Shown: one piece after another, positions 7,725 through 15,842 of the stretch
How positions within the stretch are numbered: the stretch's first letter is position 1
Layout of the letters: the number at the start of each line of letters is the position of its first letter
From: a bacterium
GTDB lineage: Bacteria; Elusimicrobiota; Elusimicrobia; UBA1565; UBA9628
NCBI GenBank assembly: GCA_021822495.1
Contig: JAKAQO010000001.1
Span: forward strand, 1 to 64,000
Length of the DNA stretch: 64,000 nt
Direction of reading: 5' to 3'
Position numbers and translations under genes: made by a program
Notes under the pieces: model-generated
The model's input: only the letters and a program-made list of their open reading frames with translations
Databases searched by the model: none
Told to the model about the DNA's origin: nothing

Positions 7725-8870
7725 TTACTCGACGACAGAAAGAACCGAGCCTGGAAAATAAAATTTAAGTATCTTTTCGTAACTTCGGCCAAGCACGGCT
7801 TGCCCGCGCGCCCCCCATTGGCACAAGCCAACCCCGTGTCCGGAGCCTCCTCCATCAAATTCCACGCCATTGCCTTCTTTTTTCATCCTAAAAATCCGTA
7901 CGCTTTTCAGGCTGGAAGCCCCCAAGGCCAAGCGAAAGCGATTCGCGTCAACGACAATAGGCGTATTTCCAATTCGCGCCTTAAAAATTTTTATGTAGTC
8001 ATATTTTTCAGAGCCGAGCCTGAAAAACTTAAGCGCTCCGCCAATCAGATGGCGGTTTTCAAGAGCCGCCTTGATTTCATCGGTTCTAAAAAAAACCTTC
8101 CAACGGTAATAAGGAGAAATTTTACAATAGGGATCCGAAACGCCTCTCAGAGGCTTCGGCGTGCGCTTAAAACCCCACACCCATCCCGCGTCCGCGGTAT
8201 GCCCGCCGCAACAGGAATGGTAATAGACGCTTAGGAGCTTCCCTTTGTACCCCAAAACCTCGCCCTTGGTTTCACGAACCGCCAAAGTAATATTTTTCGG
8301 CGTTCGATCCACCCCGCCATACATCTGAGAGCCCGCGTCATCACTAAGATCGTAGCCATGAGTGTGGTATTTTTCAAGCTGAAAATACGCGAAGGTCCGG
8401 GCCATCACCGCCTGGGCTTTTAACGCCTCCAGCGGCCAGGACGCGTCCATTTCGTGTCCGACCACGCCCAAAAGATAAGTTTCCATTCCTAGAATTTCAA
8501 TTCCGGTGACCGTCTTATTGGAATTTAAAAGGATAAGAAAACTCCCCGGATAACGCCTCCCCCCGATCCATAAAGCGGCGTTTGAATCTTGACTCCTTAG
8601 CCACGCCTGGGCCGGCAAGGTCCATGTTCCCAACAATAAGAGTTTCGCCGAAGGTTTGACGGCGTAGGTTTTTCCATCAACAAGATTTTTTTGATGTCCT
8701 AAAAAATCAATGACCTGATAATGGCCGCGTGGAACAAAAACGAATGAATCCGCTTGCGGAACGATTCCCACGCGAATATTTCGCTCATGCGCCCAAGAAA
8801 TCCAAGGAATTAAAAAAATTGAAGTAATAAGGGCGCTGATTTTTAAAAATTTTTTAAAAAAGTCCGGCAT
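7725..8870 (-). CDS. SpoIID/LytB-domain protein, putative peptidoglycan-acting exported protein
   Basis: A 381-residue protein with an N-terminal signal/anchor ('[19 protein letters not shown]') followed by a SpoIID/LytB domain: '[19 protein letters not shown]', '[16 protein letters not shown]', '[11 protein letters not shown]', '[12 protein letters not shown]' and the C-terminal '[19 protein letters not shown]'. Family members bind or cleave denuded glycan strands; in non-sporulating bacteria the role is in cell-wall remodelling. The start lies inside the end of ruvB (17-base overlap), so the two are translationally linked. The gene is followed by a 111-base gap with no clear terminator. Confidence 0.9.
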   Translation of the reverse strand: MPDFFKKFLKISALITSIFLIPWISWAHERNIRVGIVPQADSFVFVPRGHYQVIDFLGHQKNLVDGKTYAVKPSAKLLLLGTWTLPAQAWLRSQDSNAALWIGGRRYPGSFLILLNSNKTVTGIEILGMETYLLGVVGHEMDASWPLEALKAQAVMARTFAYFQLEKYHTHGYDLSDDAGSQMYGGVDRTPKNITLAVRETKGEVLGYKGKLLSVYYHSCCGGHTADAGWVWGFKRTPKPLRGVSDPYCKISPYYRWKVFFRTDEIKAALENRHLIGGALKFFRLGSEKYDYIKIFKARIGNTPIVVDANRFRLALGASSLKSVRIFRMKKEGNGVEFDGGGSGHGVGLCQWGARGQAVLGRSYEKILKFYFPGSVLSVVE

Positions 8871-9885
8871 CTTTTTGCATGGGAGGAACGGGAAAGTTTA
8901 AATGCCGATACGCTTTCTGAGAGGCGACTCTCCCTCGGGGAGTGCGGGACATGAACCCAGATTGAATTAAGAAAGGCTCAATCACATCGGTCAAGGTGTC
9001 CAACTCTTCTCCGATGGCAATCGCCAAGTTCTCAAGTCCCACCGGGCCGCCGGAGAATTTTTCGATGAGAGCGAGAAGAAGCCGGCGATCAATGGCGTCT
9101 AAGCCCATAGGGTCAACTTCAAGAGCGTCCAAGGCGTAACGAGCAATCGCGCCGTCAATGACTCCCTTTCCTTTAATATCGGCAAAATCTCGAACTCTCC
9201 GCAAAAGACGATTGGCAATCCTGGGAGTTTGACGGCAGCGGCTGGCAATCTCAAAGGCTCCGTCATCCAACATGCGAATCTTTAAAATGCCGGCGCTACG
9301 GAGAACGATTTTTTCAAGTTCTCCGTTCTCATAAAAACCGAGATTTCCAACGATGCCGAAGCGATCCCGCAAGGGCCCGGTCAAAAGCCCAGCCCTAGTC
9401 GTCGCCCCCACCAAGGTAAAACGCGGAACCGCCAATTTCAAGCTTGAGGCGGAAGGCCCCTTGCCGGTTGAAACAAAGAAAGTGAAATCCTCCATCACCG
9501 GATACAAGGCCTCTTCCACAATCGCATTTAAGCGGTGAATCTCATCAATAAAAAAAATATCGCCTTCGCTTAAGTCAGTCAAAAGAGCGGCTAAATCCCC
9601 CGCTCGCTCCAAAATGGGCCCGGAAGAGGTCCGTAAATTAACCCCCATCTCCCGCGCCAAGATGTAGGACAAAGTCGTTTTTCCCAAGCCCGGAGGAGAA
9701 TAAAACAAGCAGTGATCCAGAGGTTCTTTTCTCTTTCGCGCGGCCTCGATAAAAACGCGCAAATTCGCCTTTAATTTTTCTTGGCCGATAAACTCATCCA
9801 AGGTCTTAGGGCGAAGAGCCTTATCAAAGACCTCATCACCGGCGGAAGTTTCAGGAATTAAAATTGAGTCAGCTAAATCATCCAT
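8854..9885 (-). CDS. ruvB: Holliday junction branch migration ATPase RuvB
   Basis: RuvB is the hexameric AAA+ motor that drives RuvA-bound Holliday junctions during recombination repair. The 343-residue product shows '[19 protein letters not shown]', Walker A 'PPGLGKTT', Walker B '[10 protein letters not shown]', sensor '[17 protein letters not shown]', and the C-terminal winged helix '[18 protein letters not shown]', all in family order and at usual length. The start overlaps the ruvA stop (TAATG). No ruvC is seen in the window. Confidence 0.98.
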   Translation of the reverse strand: MDDLADSILIPETSAGDEVFDKALRPKTLDEFIGQEKLKANLRVFIEAARKRKEPLDHCLFYSPPGLGKTTLSYILAREMGVNLRTSSGPILERAGDLAALLTDLSEGDIFFIDEIHRLNAIVEEALYPVMEDFTFFVSTGKGPSASSLKLAVPRFTLVGATTRAGLLTGPLRDRFGIVGNLGFYENGELEKIVLRSAGILKIRMLDDGAFEIASRCRQTPRIANRLLRRVRDFADIKGKGVIDGAIARYALDALEVDPMGLDAIDRRLLLALIEKFSGGPVGLENLAIAIGEELDTLTDVIEPFLIQSGFMSRTPRGRVASQKAYRHLNFPVPPMQKDAGLF

Positions 9886-10508
9886 TAGAGTTTCTTAAGC
9901 GCCAGGCGGACAATTTCCTCCACTCCCAAATGCGCCGCTCCGTTTTCATCCATTACGGCCTGTAAAGCCGTTCGCGCTTCCGCGTTTTTATAGCCCAAAG
10001 CTGACAAGGCGCTGAGCGCTTGCGACAAGGATCCATTCGCCGGCATTTGTAGTCGAGCCATTTTCTCGGAACCGGATAAAGACACCTCTCCAATTTTATC
10101 CTTGAGACCGGCAATTAATTTATCGGCGGTCTTAGCCGTAAACCCAAAAATCCCGGCCAGAACCTTGGAATCTTTCTCAATAATGGCGCGCCGAAAATCA
10201 GGGAAAGATTTCGCGGCTTTCTCCACGTATTCCATGGCCTTCTTGGCCCCGGCGCCGGGAATATTGTCCTTAAAAAGGAAAAAAACATCTTTTTCCTCCG
10301 CCGTTAAAAATCCGTAAAGGGTTTCCCCGCCCCCATACATTCCGGAAACGGACACGATTTGAAACAAGGTCTCATCTTCCCCCTTTTCTCGAATCCGCTC
10401 TAAAACCCCCCGGGAAACCAAAACCTCATAGCCTACTCCCGAAACCTCTACCACCAAACGCTCGTTATTTGAGTCAATCACTCGCCCGCGCAAACTCGCA
10501 ATAGCCAT
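9885..10508 (-). CDS. ruvA: Holliday junction branch migration protein RuvA
   Basis: RuvA binds four-way junctions and loads RuvB. The 207-residue protein begins with the OB fold ('[12 protein letters not shown]', '[10 protein letters not shown]', '[15 protein letters not shown]'), then helix-hairpin-helix motifs ('[12 protein letters not shown]' and '[21 protein letters not shown]'), and a short C-terminal RuvB-binding domain ('[16 protein letters not shown]'). The first HhH has 'IPGAGAKKA' where most RuvA have GVGPKxA, a small deviation. It lies 12 bases downstream of the cytochrome lipoprotein gene with AGGA upstream of the ATG and overlaps ruvB. Confidence 0.96.
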   Translation of the reverse strand: MAIASLRGRVIDSNNERLVVEVSGVGYEVLVSRGVLERIREKGEDETLFQIVSVSGMYGGGETLYGFLTAEEKDVFFLFKDNIPGAGAKKAMEYVEKAAKSFPDFRRAIIEKDSKVLAGIFGFTAKTADKLIAGLKDKIGEVSLSGSEKMARLQMPANGSLSQALSALSALGYKNAEARTALQAVMDENGAAHLGVEEIVRLALKKL

Positions 10509-10520
10509 TACGCCTTTATC

Positions 10521-11219
10521 CTACCAATTTCCCGCAGGTGATTTTTTGGATTTAAGCGAAAGCAAATAATCGGCAACTGCGGAGATTTCGCCATCGTCTA
10601 GAACCTGCCCCCAAGCTGGCATTTGAAGAAGCGGAGCCGGCCCCTTGGGATCGGCTTTTTGAGGGATTGCGCCAAATTTTATTTTTTGAACTAACTCCTT
10701 TTTAGTGAACGACTGGGAGACGGAATCAAGCGGAGGGATGAGCCCCCCCACCACGTTATTATCGGGATATCCGCCCGTTCCTTTAATTCCATGGCAGGTC
10801 ACGCAGCCAACTCCAATATAAATCATGTGCCCACGCAGAACTGGATCGCGGCGGAATTCCGGGGTATTCCAGGGACGCTGATCGCCCCAGACCTGTCCCT
10901 TGAGACTCGATAAATACTCGACTAAAGCTCTCCGCGCGGAAGAAGACAAATGAAAATTCGGCATCGGCGTTCGGGGGTTCCACGCCTGGGGATTTTTAAG
11001 CCAAAGGTTTAGCCACTCGGCGCTCTTTCGAAAACCCACAAAAGAAAGATCCGGGCCTTTCTGGGCGCCTCCCTCCGGTCCAATTCGGTGACAAACCTGG
11101 CAATTCAAAGCCTGGTAATAGGCGCGCCCGTTTCCTCCCGCTATTTTTTTATTCGAGCAGGCGCCCAAGAAAAACGCCGCCACGGCGCCAGCCCACAGAA
11201 AATAATTTAAACGCTTCAT
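10521..11219 (-). CDS. di-haem c-type cytochrome lipoprotein
   Basis: A 232-residue exported electron carrier. The signal peptide ends with the lipobox 'FLGAC' (Cys21). Two cytochrome c class I domains follow, each with a haem attachment motif: 'CQVCH' (40-44) with likely axial Met86 in 'PMPNF', and 'CVTCH' (139-143) with Met in 'LLQMPAWG'. It resembles membrane-anchored cytochromes that hand electrons to terminal oxidases, but the partner is not in the window. It is the first gene of the ruvA-ruvB-spoIID run. A TATCAT hexamer lies 8 bases before the ATG on the minus strand, so its mRNA may have almost no leader. Confidence 0.9.
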   Translation of the reverse strand: MKRLNYFLWAGAVAAFFLGACSNKKIAGGNGRAYYQALNCQVCHRIGPEGGAQKGPDLSFVGFRKSAEWLNLWLKNPQAWNPRTPMPNFHLSSSARRALVEYLSSLKGQVWGDQRPWNTPEFRRDPVLRGHMIYIGVGCVTCHGIKGTGGYPDNNVVGGLIPPLDSVSQSFTKKELVQKIKFGAIPQKADPKGPAPLLQMPAWGQVLDDGEISAVADYLLSLKSKKSPAGNW

Positions 11220-11240
11220 TTCGTGATATGATATATAAAG

Positions 11241-11331
11241 AGATAGGGACTGTGCATCTTCCTATTAATAATTCTTGCGGGCGGCGCTGTCCCAGCCTTA
11301 AGATTATTTAGGAAGAAGACTGTCCCTATCT
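11241..11331. repeat. 91-base nested inverted repeat (MITE/REP-like) between the cytochrome and tatA
   Basis: Outer arms AGATAGGGAC (11241-11250) and GTCCCTATCT (11322-11331) are perfect inverted copies. Inside them TCTTCCTA..AATAAT (11257-11272) pairs with ATTATTTAGGAAGA (11303-11316). The centre contains GCTGTCCCAGCCTTAA, which is similar to a segment at 24891-24905. The right arm ends directly before the tatA ribosome-binding site (GGAGG). The structure is that of a small non-autonomous palindromic element or of a bimodular REP/BIME pair. It fills the divergent promoter region, so it may affect expression of both flanking genes; that is inference. Confidence 0.7.
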
Positions 11332-11344
11332 TTGGAGGAATGTC

Positions 11345-11539
11345 ATGGACCTTTCTTTTGGAGAAATTCTCGTTGTTCTGATCGTAGCGCTTGTTTTGTT
11401 TGGCCCCAATAAAATTCCGGAATTCGCCAAGCAATGCGGACGCGCGGTCAATATGTTTAAACAAGGCCTCAAGGAAGGCTTGGAAGAAGACAAAAAAATT
11501 GAAGCGGCCAAAACCCCGGACGCTCTTCCCAAACTTTAA
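11345..11539 (+). CDS. tatA: Sec-independent translocase pore protein TatA
   Basis: TatA forms the size-variable pore of the twin-arginine pathway, which exports folded proteins. The 64-residue product has one N-terminal membrane helix ('EILVVLIVALVLF'), the family hinge 'FGPNKIPEFAKQCGRAVNMFK' in shortened form, an amphipathic helix and a charged tail. GGAGG lies 6-7 bases before the ATG. It is followed 4 bases later by a nucleotidyltransferase gene and then tatC. No tatB is present, so TatA may serve both roles as in two-component Tat systems. Confidence 0.93.
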   Translation: MDLSFGEILVVLIVALVLFGPNKIPEFAKQCGRAVNMFKQGLKEGLEEDKKIEAAKTPDALPKL

Positions 11540-11543
11540 CCCT

Positions 11544-11933
11544 TTGAGCGCCAAGCGTAAAGTCTTCACTGCCGGATGTTTTAACCGCATCCACAAAGCC
11601 CATCTTAAGATGCTTGAAAAAGCGCGTAGCTTGGGAGATGAACTGGTTATTGTTTTGTCCAGCGACAGCCACAACAAAAAACCCTACGCCGTCCCGGCTC
11701 AAATGAGGCTTAAGTGGCTCCAGGACCTCAAAATCGCCGATTCCGTGCGAGTGGGCGAAGAAAACAGTTTTGCCGAGTCTCTTCTTAAAGAAAAACCGGA
11801 TATTCTCGTCTTGGGATACGATCAAAAATTTCCAGACGAAGAGACGGAACGCTTGGTTAAAAGCTTGGGAATTGAGGTCGTGCGCCTTCCGTGGTTTGAA
11901 GGCAAGGAAGAAGTGGTCTTTACGGTCAAATGA
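11544..11933 (+). CDS. small cytidylyltransferase-like nucleotidyltransferase (RibL/GCT type)
   Basis: A 129-residue protein of the HxGH nucleotidyltransferase family, which moves NMP groups onto phosphate or alcohol substrates. It shows 'TAGCFNRIHKAHLKML' (the HxGH motif is HKAH, a variant), 'GDELVIVLSSD', 'MRLKWLQDLKIADSV' and 'KPDILVLGYDQKF', close to archaeal FAD synthase RibL and glycerol-3-phosphate cytidylyltransferases. The track start at 11391 lies inside tatA; the only sensible start is TTG at 11544, 4 bases after tatA. The stop overlaps tatC by ATGA. The substrate cannot be decided from sequence. Its location inside a tat operon is unusual. Confidence 0.75.
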   Translation: MSAKRKVFTAGCFNRIHKAHLKMLEKARSLGDELVIVLSSDSHNKKPYAVPAQMRLKWLQDLKIADSVRVGEENSFAESLLKEKPDILVLGYDQKFPDEETERLVKSLGIEVVRLPWFEGKEEVVFTVK

Positions 11934-12640
11934 GCGCAGAAGTCCTTGAAGCCCCTCTTCAGAAAGACGCACCCATGCCTTTTCTGTCGCATTTGGATGA
12001 ACTCAGAAAAAGAGTGACCACTTCCGTCGCGATTCTTTCCGTCGGCATCGCCATCGGATTTTATTTTTCAGGCCCCATTCTCTCATTTTTGGCTAGACCC
12101 GCAGGATATCTGGTCTTTATGGGCCCCACCGAGGCGTTCTTTACCCGTCTTGAGGTCGCAACTTTTGCGGGTCTCATTCTAACCTTGCCTTTTATTTTAG
12201 GACAGGCTTATCTTTTTGCGGCTCCGGCTCTATCGGCGCCCTGGAAAAGACGGATATTGACCATGATTCCAATTTCTTATCTTTTTTTTCTTATTGGTTC
12301 AGCCTTGGCCTTTTTTGTCGCCGTGCCCGCCGCGCTTAAATTTTTATTGTCTTACCGAACTGCCCGAATCAAACCCTTGATCGGTCTTGCGCATTACTTA
12401 AGTTTTGTCGTTCATCTGATGCTCGGTTGCGGGCTTCTCTTTCAATTTCCGCTCATTCTTTACGCCCTCAATCACGCCGGCATTCTTAAAAAATCGGTTT
12501 TAAGAGGATACTGGCGGCAAATTTATCTGGCTTGTTTTATCCTTCCCGTTCTCGTCACTCCCGATCCGGTGTCTCAAATCGCGCTTGCCGCGTTTTCAAT
12601 TCTTCTGTTTGAGGGAAGTCTTCTTTTAATGCGGAGTTGA
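11930..12640 (+). CDS. tatC: Sec-independent translocase receptor TatC
   Basis: TatC recognises twin-arginine signal peptides and recruits TatA. The 236-residue product opens with the diagnostic 'FLSHLDELRKRV', has six hydrophobic segments, the conserved 'GPTEAFFTRLEVATFAG' loop, and 'CFILPVLVTPDPVSQ' near the last helices, matching TatC 'ITPPD' signatures. It starts inside the stop of the upstream nucleotidyltransferase (ATGA). Confidence 0.96.
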   Translation: MSAEVLEAPLQKDAPMPFLSHLDELRKRVTTSVAILSVGIAIGFYFSGPILSFLARPAGYLVFMGPTEAFFTRLEVATFAGLILTLPFILGQAYLFAAPALSAPWKRRILTMIPISYLFFLIGSALAFFVAVPAALKFLLSYRTARIKPLIGLAHYLSFVVHLMLGCGLLFQFPLILYALNHAGILKKSVLRGYWRQIYLACFILPVLVTPDPVSQIALAAFSILLFEGSLLLMRS

Positions 12641-12649
12641 TTAATTTGG

Positions 12650-12655
12650 TATAAT
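12650..12655 (+). promoter_or_regulatory. -10 hexamer 9 bases before the DUF6580-like gene
   Basis: A perfect TATAAT preceded by TGG (extended -10, TGnTATAAT) lies 9 bases before the ATG at 12665. No good -35 is visible. Transcription would start at or within a couple of bases of the start codon. There is no Shine-Dalgarno sequence. Confidence 0.6.
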
Positions 12656-12664
12656 AAAAAACAT

Positions 12665-13177
12665 ATGAACCATAAGAGAACAATCTCCGTCACTCTCAGC
12701 GTTATCTTGTTGGGAGCCGTCGCTCGTCTTTTACCGCATCCGGCCAATGTCACGCCCATCACCGCGATCGCCCTTTTAGGCGGGGCTTATTTATCCCCGG
12801 CTTTAGCCTTGACCGTTCCATTAGGCGCTCTTTTCCTCAGCGACTTATTTCTAGGCTTTCATGTAACAATGCCTTTTGTCTATTTTTCTTTTATCTTAGT
12901 GTCAGCCATAGGGCTTCTTCTTAAGAACCGCCGAAATACGAAGACGGTCGTCTTCGCTTGCCTGGGAAGTTCCTTACTCTTTTTTATCCTGACCAATTTC
13001 GGGGTTTGGATGAGTTCCGGTCTTTACGCCCACAACGCCTCCGGCCTTGTGATGTGTTATACGGCCGCTCTTCCTTTCTTAAGAAACTCGGCCTTGGGCG
13101 ATCTATTTTTTACCGCTCTTCTTTTCTCGCTTGAAAACGCCGCTCTTAAACTAAGTCCGGTCACCGCGCAATATTAA
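12665..13177 (+). CDS. polytopic membrane protein (DUF6580-like, ECF S-component style)
   Basis: A 170-residue protein with about five hydrophobic helices. 'LLPHPANVTPITAIALLGGAYL' and 'PLGALFLSDLFLGFH' followed by a late 'SALGDLFFTALLF' are typical of a widespread bacterial family (DUF6580) that resembles substrate-binding subunits of ECF vitamin transporters. No ECF ATPase or T-component is next to it, so transport is only a possibility. It lies between tatC and hpnJ and has its own -10 element just upstream. Confidence 0.6.
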   Translation: MNHKRTISVTLSVILLGAVARLLPHPANVTPITAIALLGGAYLSPALALTVPLGALFLSDLFLGFHVTMPFVYFSFILVSAIGLLLKNRRNTKTVVFACLGSSLLFFILTNFGVWMSSGLYAHNASGLVMCYTAALPFLRNSALGDLFFTALLFSLENAALKLSPVTAQY

Positions 13178-13200
13178 GCAATATTAAGAGGTATATTCAA

Positions 13201-14658
13201 ATGGACACAATGAGAACGCTCTTTTTAAACCCGCCGTCTTTTGAAGGATTTGACGGCGGAGCGGGAGCCCGCTATCAAAACACCCGCGAAGTTCAATCGT
13301 TTTGGTATCCCACCTGGCTGGCCCAGCCCGCCGCGATGATTCCAAGCTCAAAACTCATTGACGCCCCGGCCGACAATCTCAGTCTCACCGAAGTCATTCA
13401 AAGGGCCAAGGGGTTTGAGCTTTGCGTGATTCATACCTCCACTCCTTCTTTTGACAGCGATGTCAAAATCGCCAAGGCTCTTAAAGACGCTTACCCTCAA
13501 ATGCTGATCGGTTTTGTCGGCGCCCATGTCGCGGTCTTGCCGCAAGAGTCCCTGGAAGCCGCCCCTCACCTTGATTTCGTCGGACGGGAAGAATTTGATT
13601 ACACCATTCTTGAAATCGCCCAGGGAAAACCCTGGGAGAGCATTTTAGGAATGAGCTACCGAAAGAATGGCACAATTTCACACAACAACGATCGTCCTCT
13701 GATTGAAAACATGGATGAACTTCCCTCAGTCATCGACGTCTATAAGAGAGATCTCACCATCGAGCATTATTTCAATGGGTATCTCCGCCACCCCTATTTG
13801 TCTGTTTACACCGGGCGCGGCTGTCCGGCGCGTTGCAGTTTTTGCCTGTGGCCGCAAACCGTAAGCGGACATCTTTACCGCGTGCGTTCCGCGCAAAGCG
13901 TTCTCGCTGAAATGGCTCGCGCCAAAGAAATGTTTCCCCAGGTCAAGGATTTCTTTTTTGACGATGACACCTTTACCGCCAATTTATCGCGCGCCGTTGA
14001 AATCGCCAAAGGACTTAAAAAACTGGGAATTACCTGGGCCTGTAATTCAAGAGCCAATATCCCCTACGAATATTTAAAGATATTTAAGGAAAATGGGCTG
14101 AGACTTTTTTTGGTGGGTTACGAATCGGGAAACCAGCAAATTCTCAATAACATTAAAAAAGGCGTCCGCACCGATATCGCGAAAGAATTCACGAAAAATT
14201 GCCGCAAATTGGGAATTGATATTCACGGTTGCTTTATTCTCGGCCTTCCGGGAGAGACCAAGGAAACCATCGAGGAAACGATGAAATACGCCTGCGAGCT
14301 CGATGTAAAGACGATCCAAGTTTCTCTCTCAGCTCCCTATCCCGGAACCGAACTCTATCGCCAAGCCATGGCCAACAAATGGTATGATGAAAGCGCCTTG
14401 TCCCGCTCGGACGGCACTCAAGCCTGCACTCTCCACTACCCGCATCTTTCCAGCGCTGAAATTGAGCAAGCGGTACTCCGTTTTTATTCCCGCTTTTACG
14501 CGCGCCCAAAACCCATTTTGCGGATACTTGCCGGGATGCTCAAAGACCCCAACGAACGTCGCCGGCGACTCCGGGAAGGAAAAGAATTTTTCCAATACCT
14601 GCGGAACCGAAAAACCGCTCAAACGGCGTCTCCCGCAAAAGACATGGCGTCGGTCTAA
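13201..14658 (+). CDS. hpnJ: hopanoid B12-binding radical SAM protein HpnJ
   Basis: HpnJ converts the glucosamine head group of bacteriohopanetetrol to the cyclitol ether (shown genetically in Burkholderia cenocepacia). The 485-residue product begins 'TLFLNPPSFEGFDGGAGAR', characteristic of HpnJ, has a cobalamin-binding-like N-terminal domain to about 170, then the radical SAM cluster motif 'GCPARCSFCLWPQT' (CxxxCxxC) near 205-215 and 'FFDDDTFTAN'. AGAGG lies about 9 bases before the ATG at 13201; an ATG three codons later is an alternative. hpnI follows after 8 bases. Confidence 0.9.
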   Translation: MDTMRTLFLNPPSFEGFDGGAGARYQNTREVQSFWYPTWLAQPAAMIPSSKLIDAPADNLSLTEVIQRAKGFELCVIHTSTPSFDSDVKIAKALKDAYPQMLIGFVGAHVAVLPQESLEAAPHLDFVGREEFDYTILEIAQGKPWESILGMSYRKNGTISHNNDRPLIENMDELPSVIDVYKRDLTIEHYFNGYLRHPYLSVYTGRGCPARCSFCLWPQTVSGHLYRVRSAQSVLAEMARAKEMFPQVKDFFFDDDTFTANLSRAVEIAKGLKKLGITWACNSRANIPYEYLKIFKENGLRLFLVGYESGNQQILNNIKKGVRTDIAKEFTKNCRKLGIDIHGCFILGLPGETKETIEETMKYACELDVKTIQVSLSAPYPGTELYRQAMANKWYDESALSRSDGTQACTLHYPHLSSAEIEQAVLRFYSRFYARPKPILRILAGMLKDPNERRRRLREGKEFFQYLRNRKTAQTASPAKDMASV

Positions 14659-14666
14659 AGCCCGCC

Positions 14667-15842
14667 ATGATTTTCGGACCGGGATACGTCTATACAGTTT
14701 TGACCTTGTGTGTTTACGGTATTGCCCTTTTTTCCATCGCTTTTTTTCTTATTACCGCTTTTATCTCGCCATCCATCGTCAAAAAGCGAAAGCTGGAAAA
14801 CAATGTTTATCCACCGGTCACTATTCTGAAACCGCTCAAGGGCGCGGAAACGGGGCTTTTTGAAAATCTAAAAAGCTTCTGCGAAATAGACTACCCTGAG
14901 TTTCAGATGATCTTAACTGTCACAACTCCAGATGATCCCGCTGCCGCCGTGGCGCAAAAAATAAAAGAGCAATTTCCTCACCTAGACATTCAATTAGTGT
15001 TTTCAGGAAACAATCCCCCCTTGGGGCTTAACCCCAAAATCAATAACGTCTCTTCCGCTCAGCCTTTTATTAAGCATGATTTTTTGATGATGACAGATTC
15101 TGACGTTCGGGTTCAAAAAGATTTCTTAAAACAAATGGTCGAACCATTTTTAGATCCCAATGTCGGGCTCGTGACCTCGTTTTATCAAGGAGCGCAAAGC
15201 CGAAAATTTTGGCCCACCATGGAAGCTTTGTCCATCAACGCCTATTTTCTCCCGCAGGCTCTCACGGCCTATGCCTTTGGCATGCGCTTTGCGATGGGGC
15301 CGGCGATGCTCATCCGTCGAGATATTTTTGAAGAAATTGGGGGATTCTCTTATCAGGCCAAGTACCTAGCCGATGATTTTATTTTAGGGGAAGCCGTTAA
15401 ATCCGTGGGGCTTAAAATCGCGGCTTCCCACTCGCTGATTGAATGCTTCACTGAAGATTCCGGGGGTCTAAAATATTTCAAACATCAGATACGATGGGCT
15501 CACACCATTCGCATCTGCCGCCCTTCCGGATACTTGGGACTTTTGTTCCTCCATGGATTTTCTTTGCTCGCCTTGCTTATCATTCCATTCGGGGTCAATT
15601 TCACCGCGCTCCTTCTCATGACTGCCGTCATTTTGGCTAAATTCCTGGCCCAAGAGCGAATTTTAAATGCCGCTGGCATAAAATCAAACTGGAAGTCCTT
15701 TTTCCTTTTGCCCATCAGCGAACTCATTATTTTTTGCGCTTGGGTTCTTGGTTGGCGAAGGCAACCCGTTTCCTGGAGAGGAAAAACCTATTCTTTCCCC
15801 CAGTCCAACACGGAACCTGTCTTAACCGCAGCCGAGAGATGA
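14667..15842 (+). CDS. hpnI: hopanoid-associated glycosyltransferase HpnI (GT2)
   Basis: HpnI adds N-acetylglucosamine to bacteriohopanetetrol at the inner membrane. The 391-residue product has an N-terminal membrane helix (about 8-30), the ceramide-glucosyltransferase-type GT2 core with 'VTILKPLKGAETGLFENL', the DxD site 'MTDSDVRV', 'GFSYQAKYLADDFILG' and 'HQIRWAHTIR' (QxxRW), then several C-terminal membrane helices. The stop overlaps the hpnL start (ATGA). Identity is supported by the hpnJ/hpnL/hpnK neighbours, since isolated ceramide glucosyltransferase-like proteins can be ambiguous. Confidence 0.88.
   Translation: MIFGPGYVYTVLTLCVYGIALFSIAFFLITAFISPSIVKKRKLENNVYPPVTILKPLKGAETGLFENLKSFCEIDYPEFQMILTVTTPDDPAAAVAQKIKEQFPHLDIQLVFSGNNPPLGLNPKINNVSSAQPFIKHDFLMMTDSDVRVQKDFLKQMVEPFLDPNVGLVTSFYQGAQSRKFWPTMEALSINAYFLPQALTAYAFGMRFAMGPAMLIRRDIFEEIGGFSYQAKYLADDFILGEAVKSVGLKIAASHSLIECFTEDSGGLKYFKHQIRWAHTIRICRPSGYLGLLFLHGFSLLALLIIPFGVNFTALLLMTAVILAKFLAQERILNAAGIKSNWKSFFLLPISELIIFCAWVLGWRRQPVSWRGKTYSFPQSNTEPVLTAAER

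Noticed and set aside
15734-15838. N-terminal extension of the hpnL ORF in the track
   Set aside because: It lies inside hpnI; the ATGA start at 15839 gives the family N-terminus.
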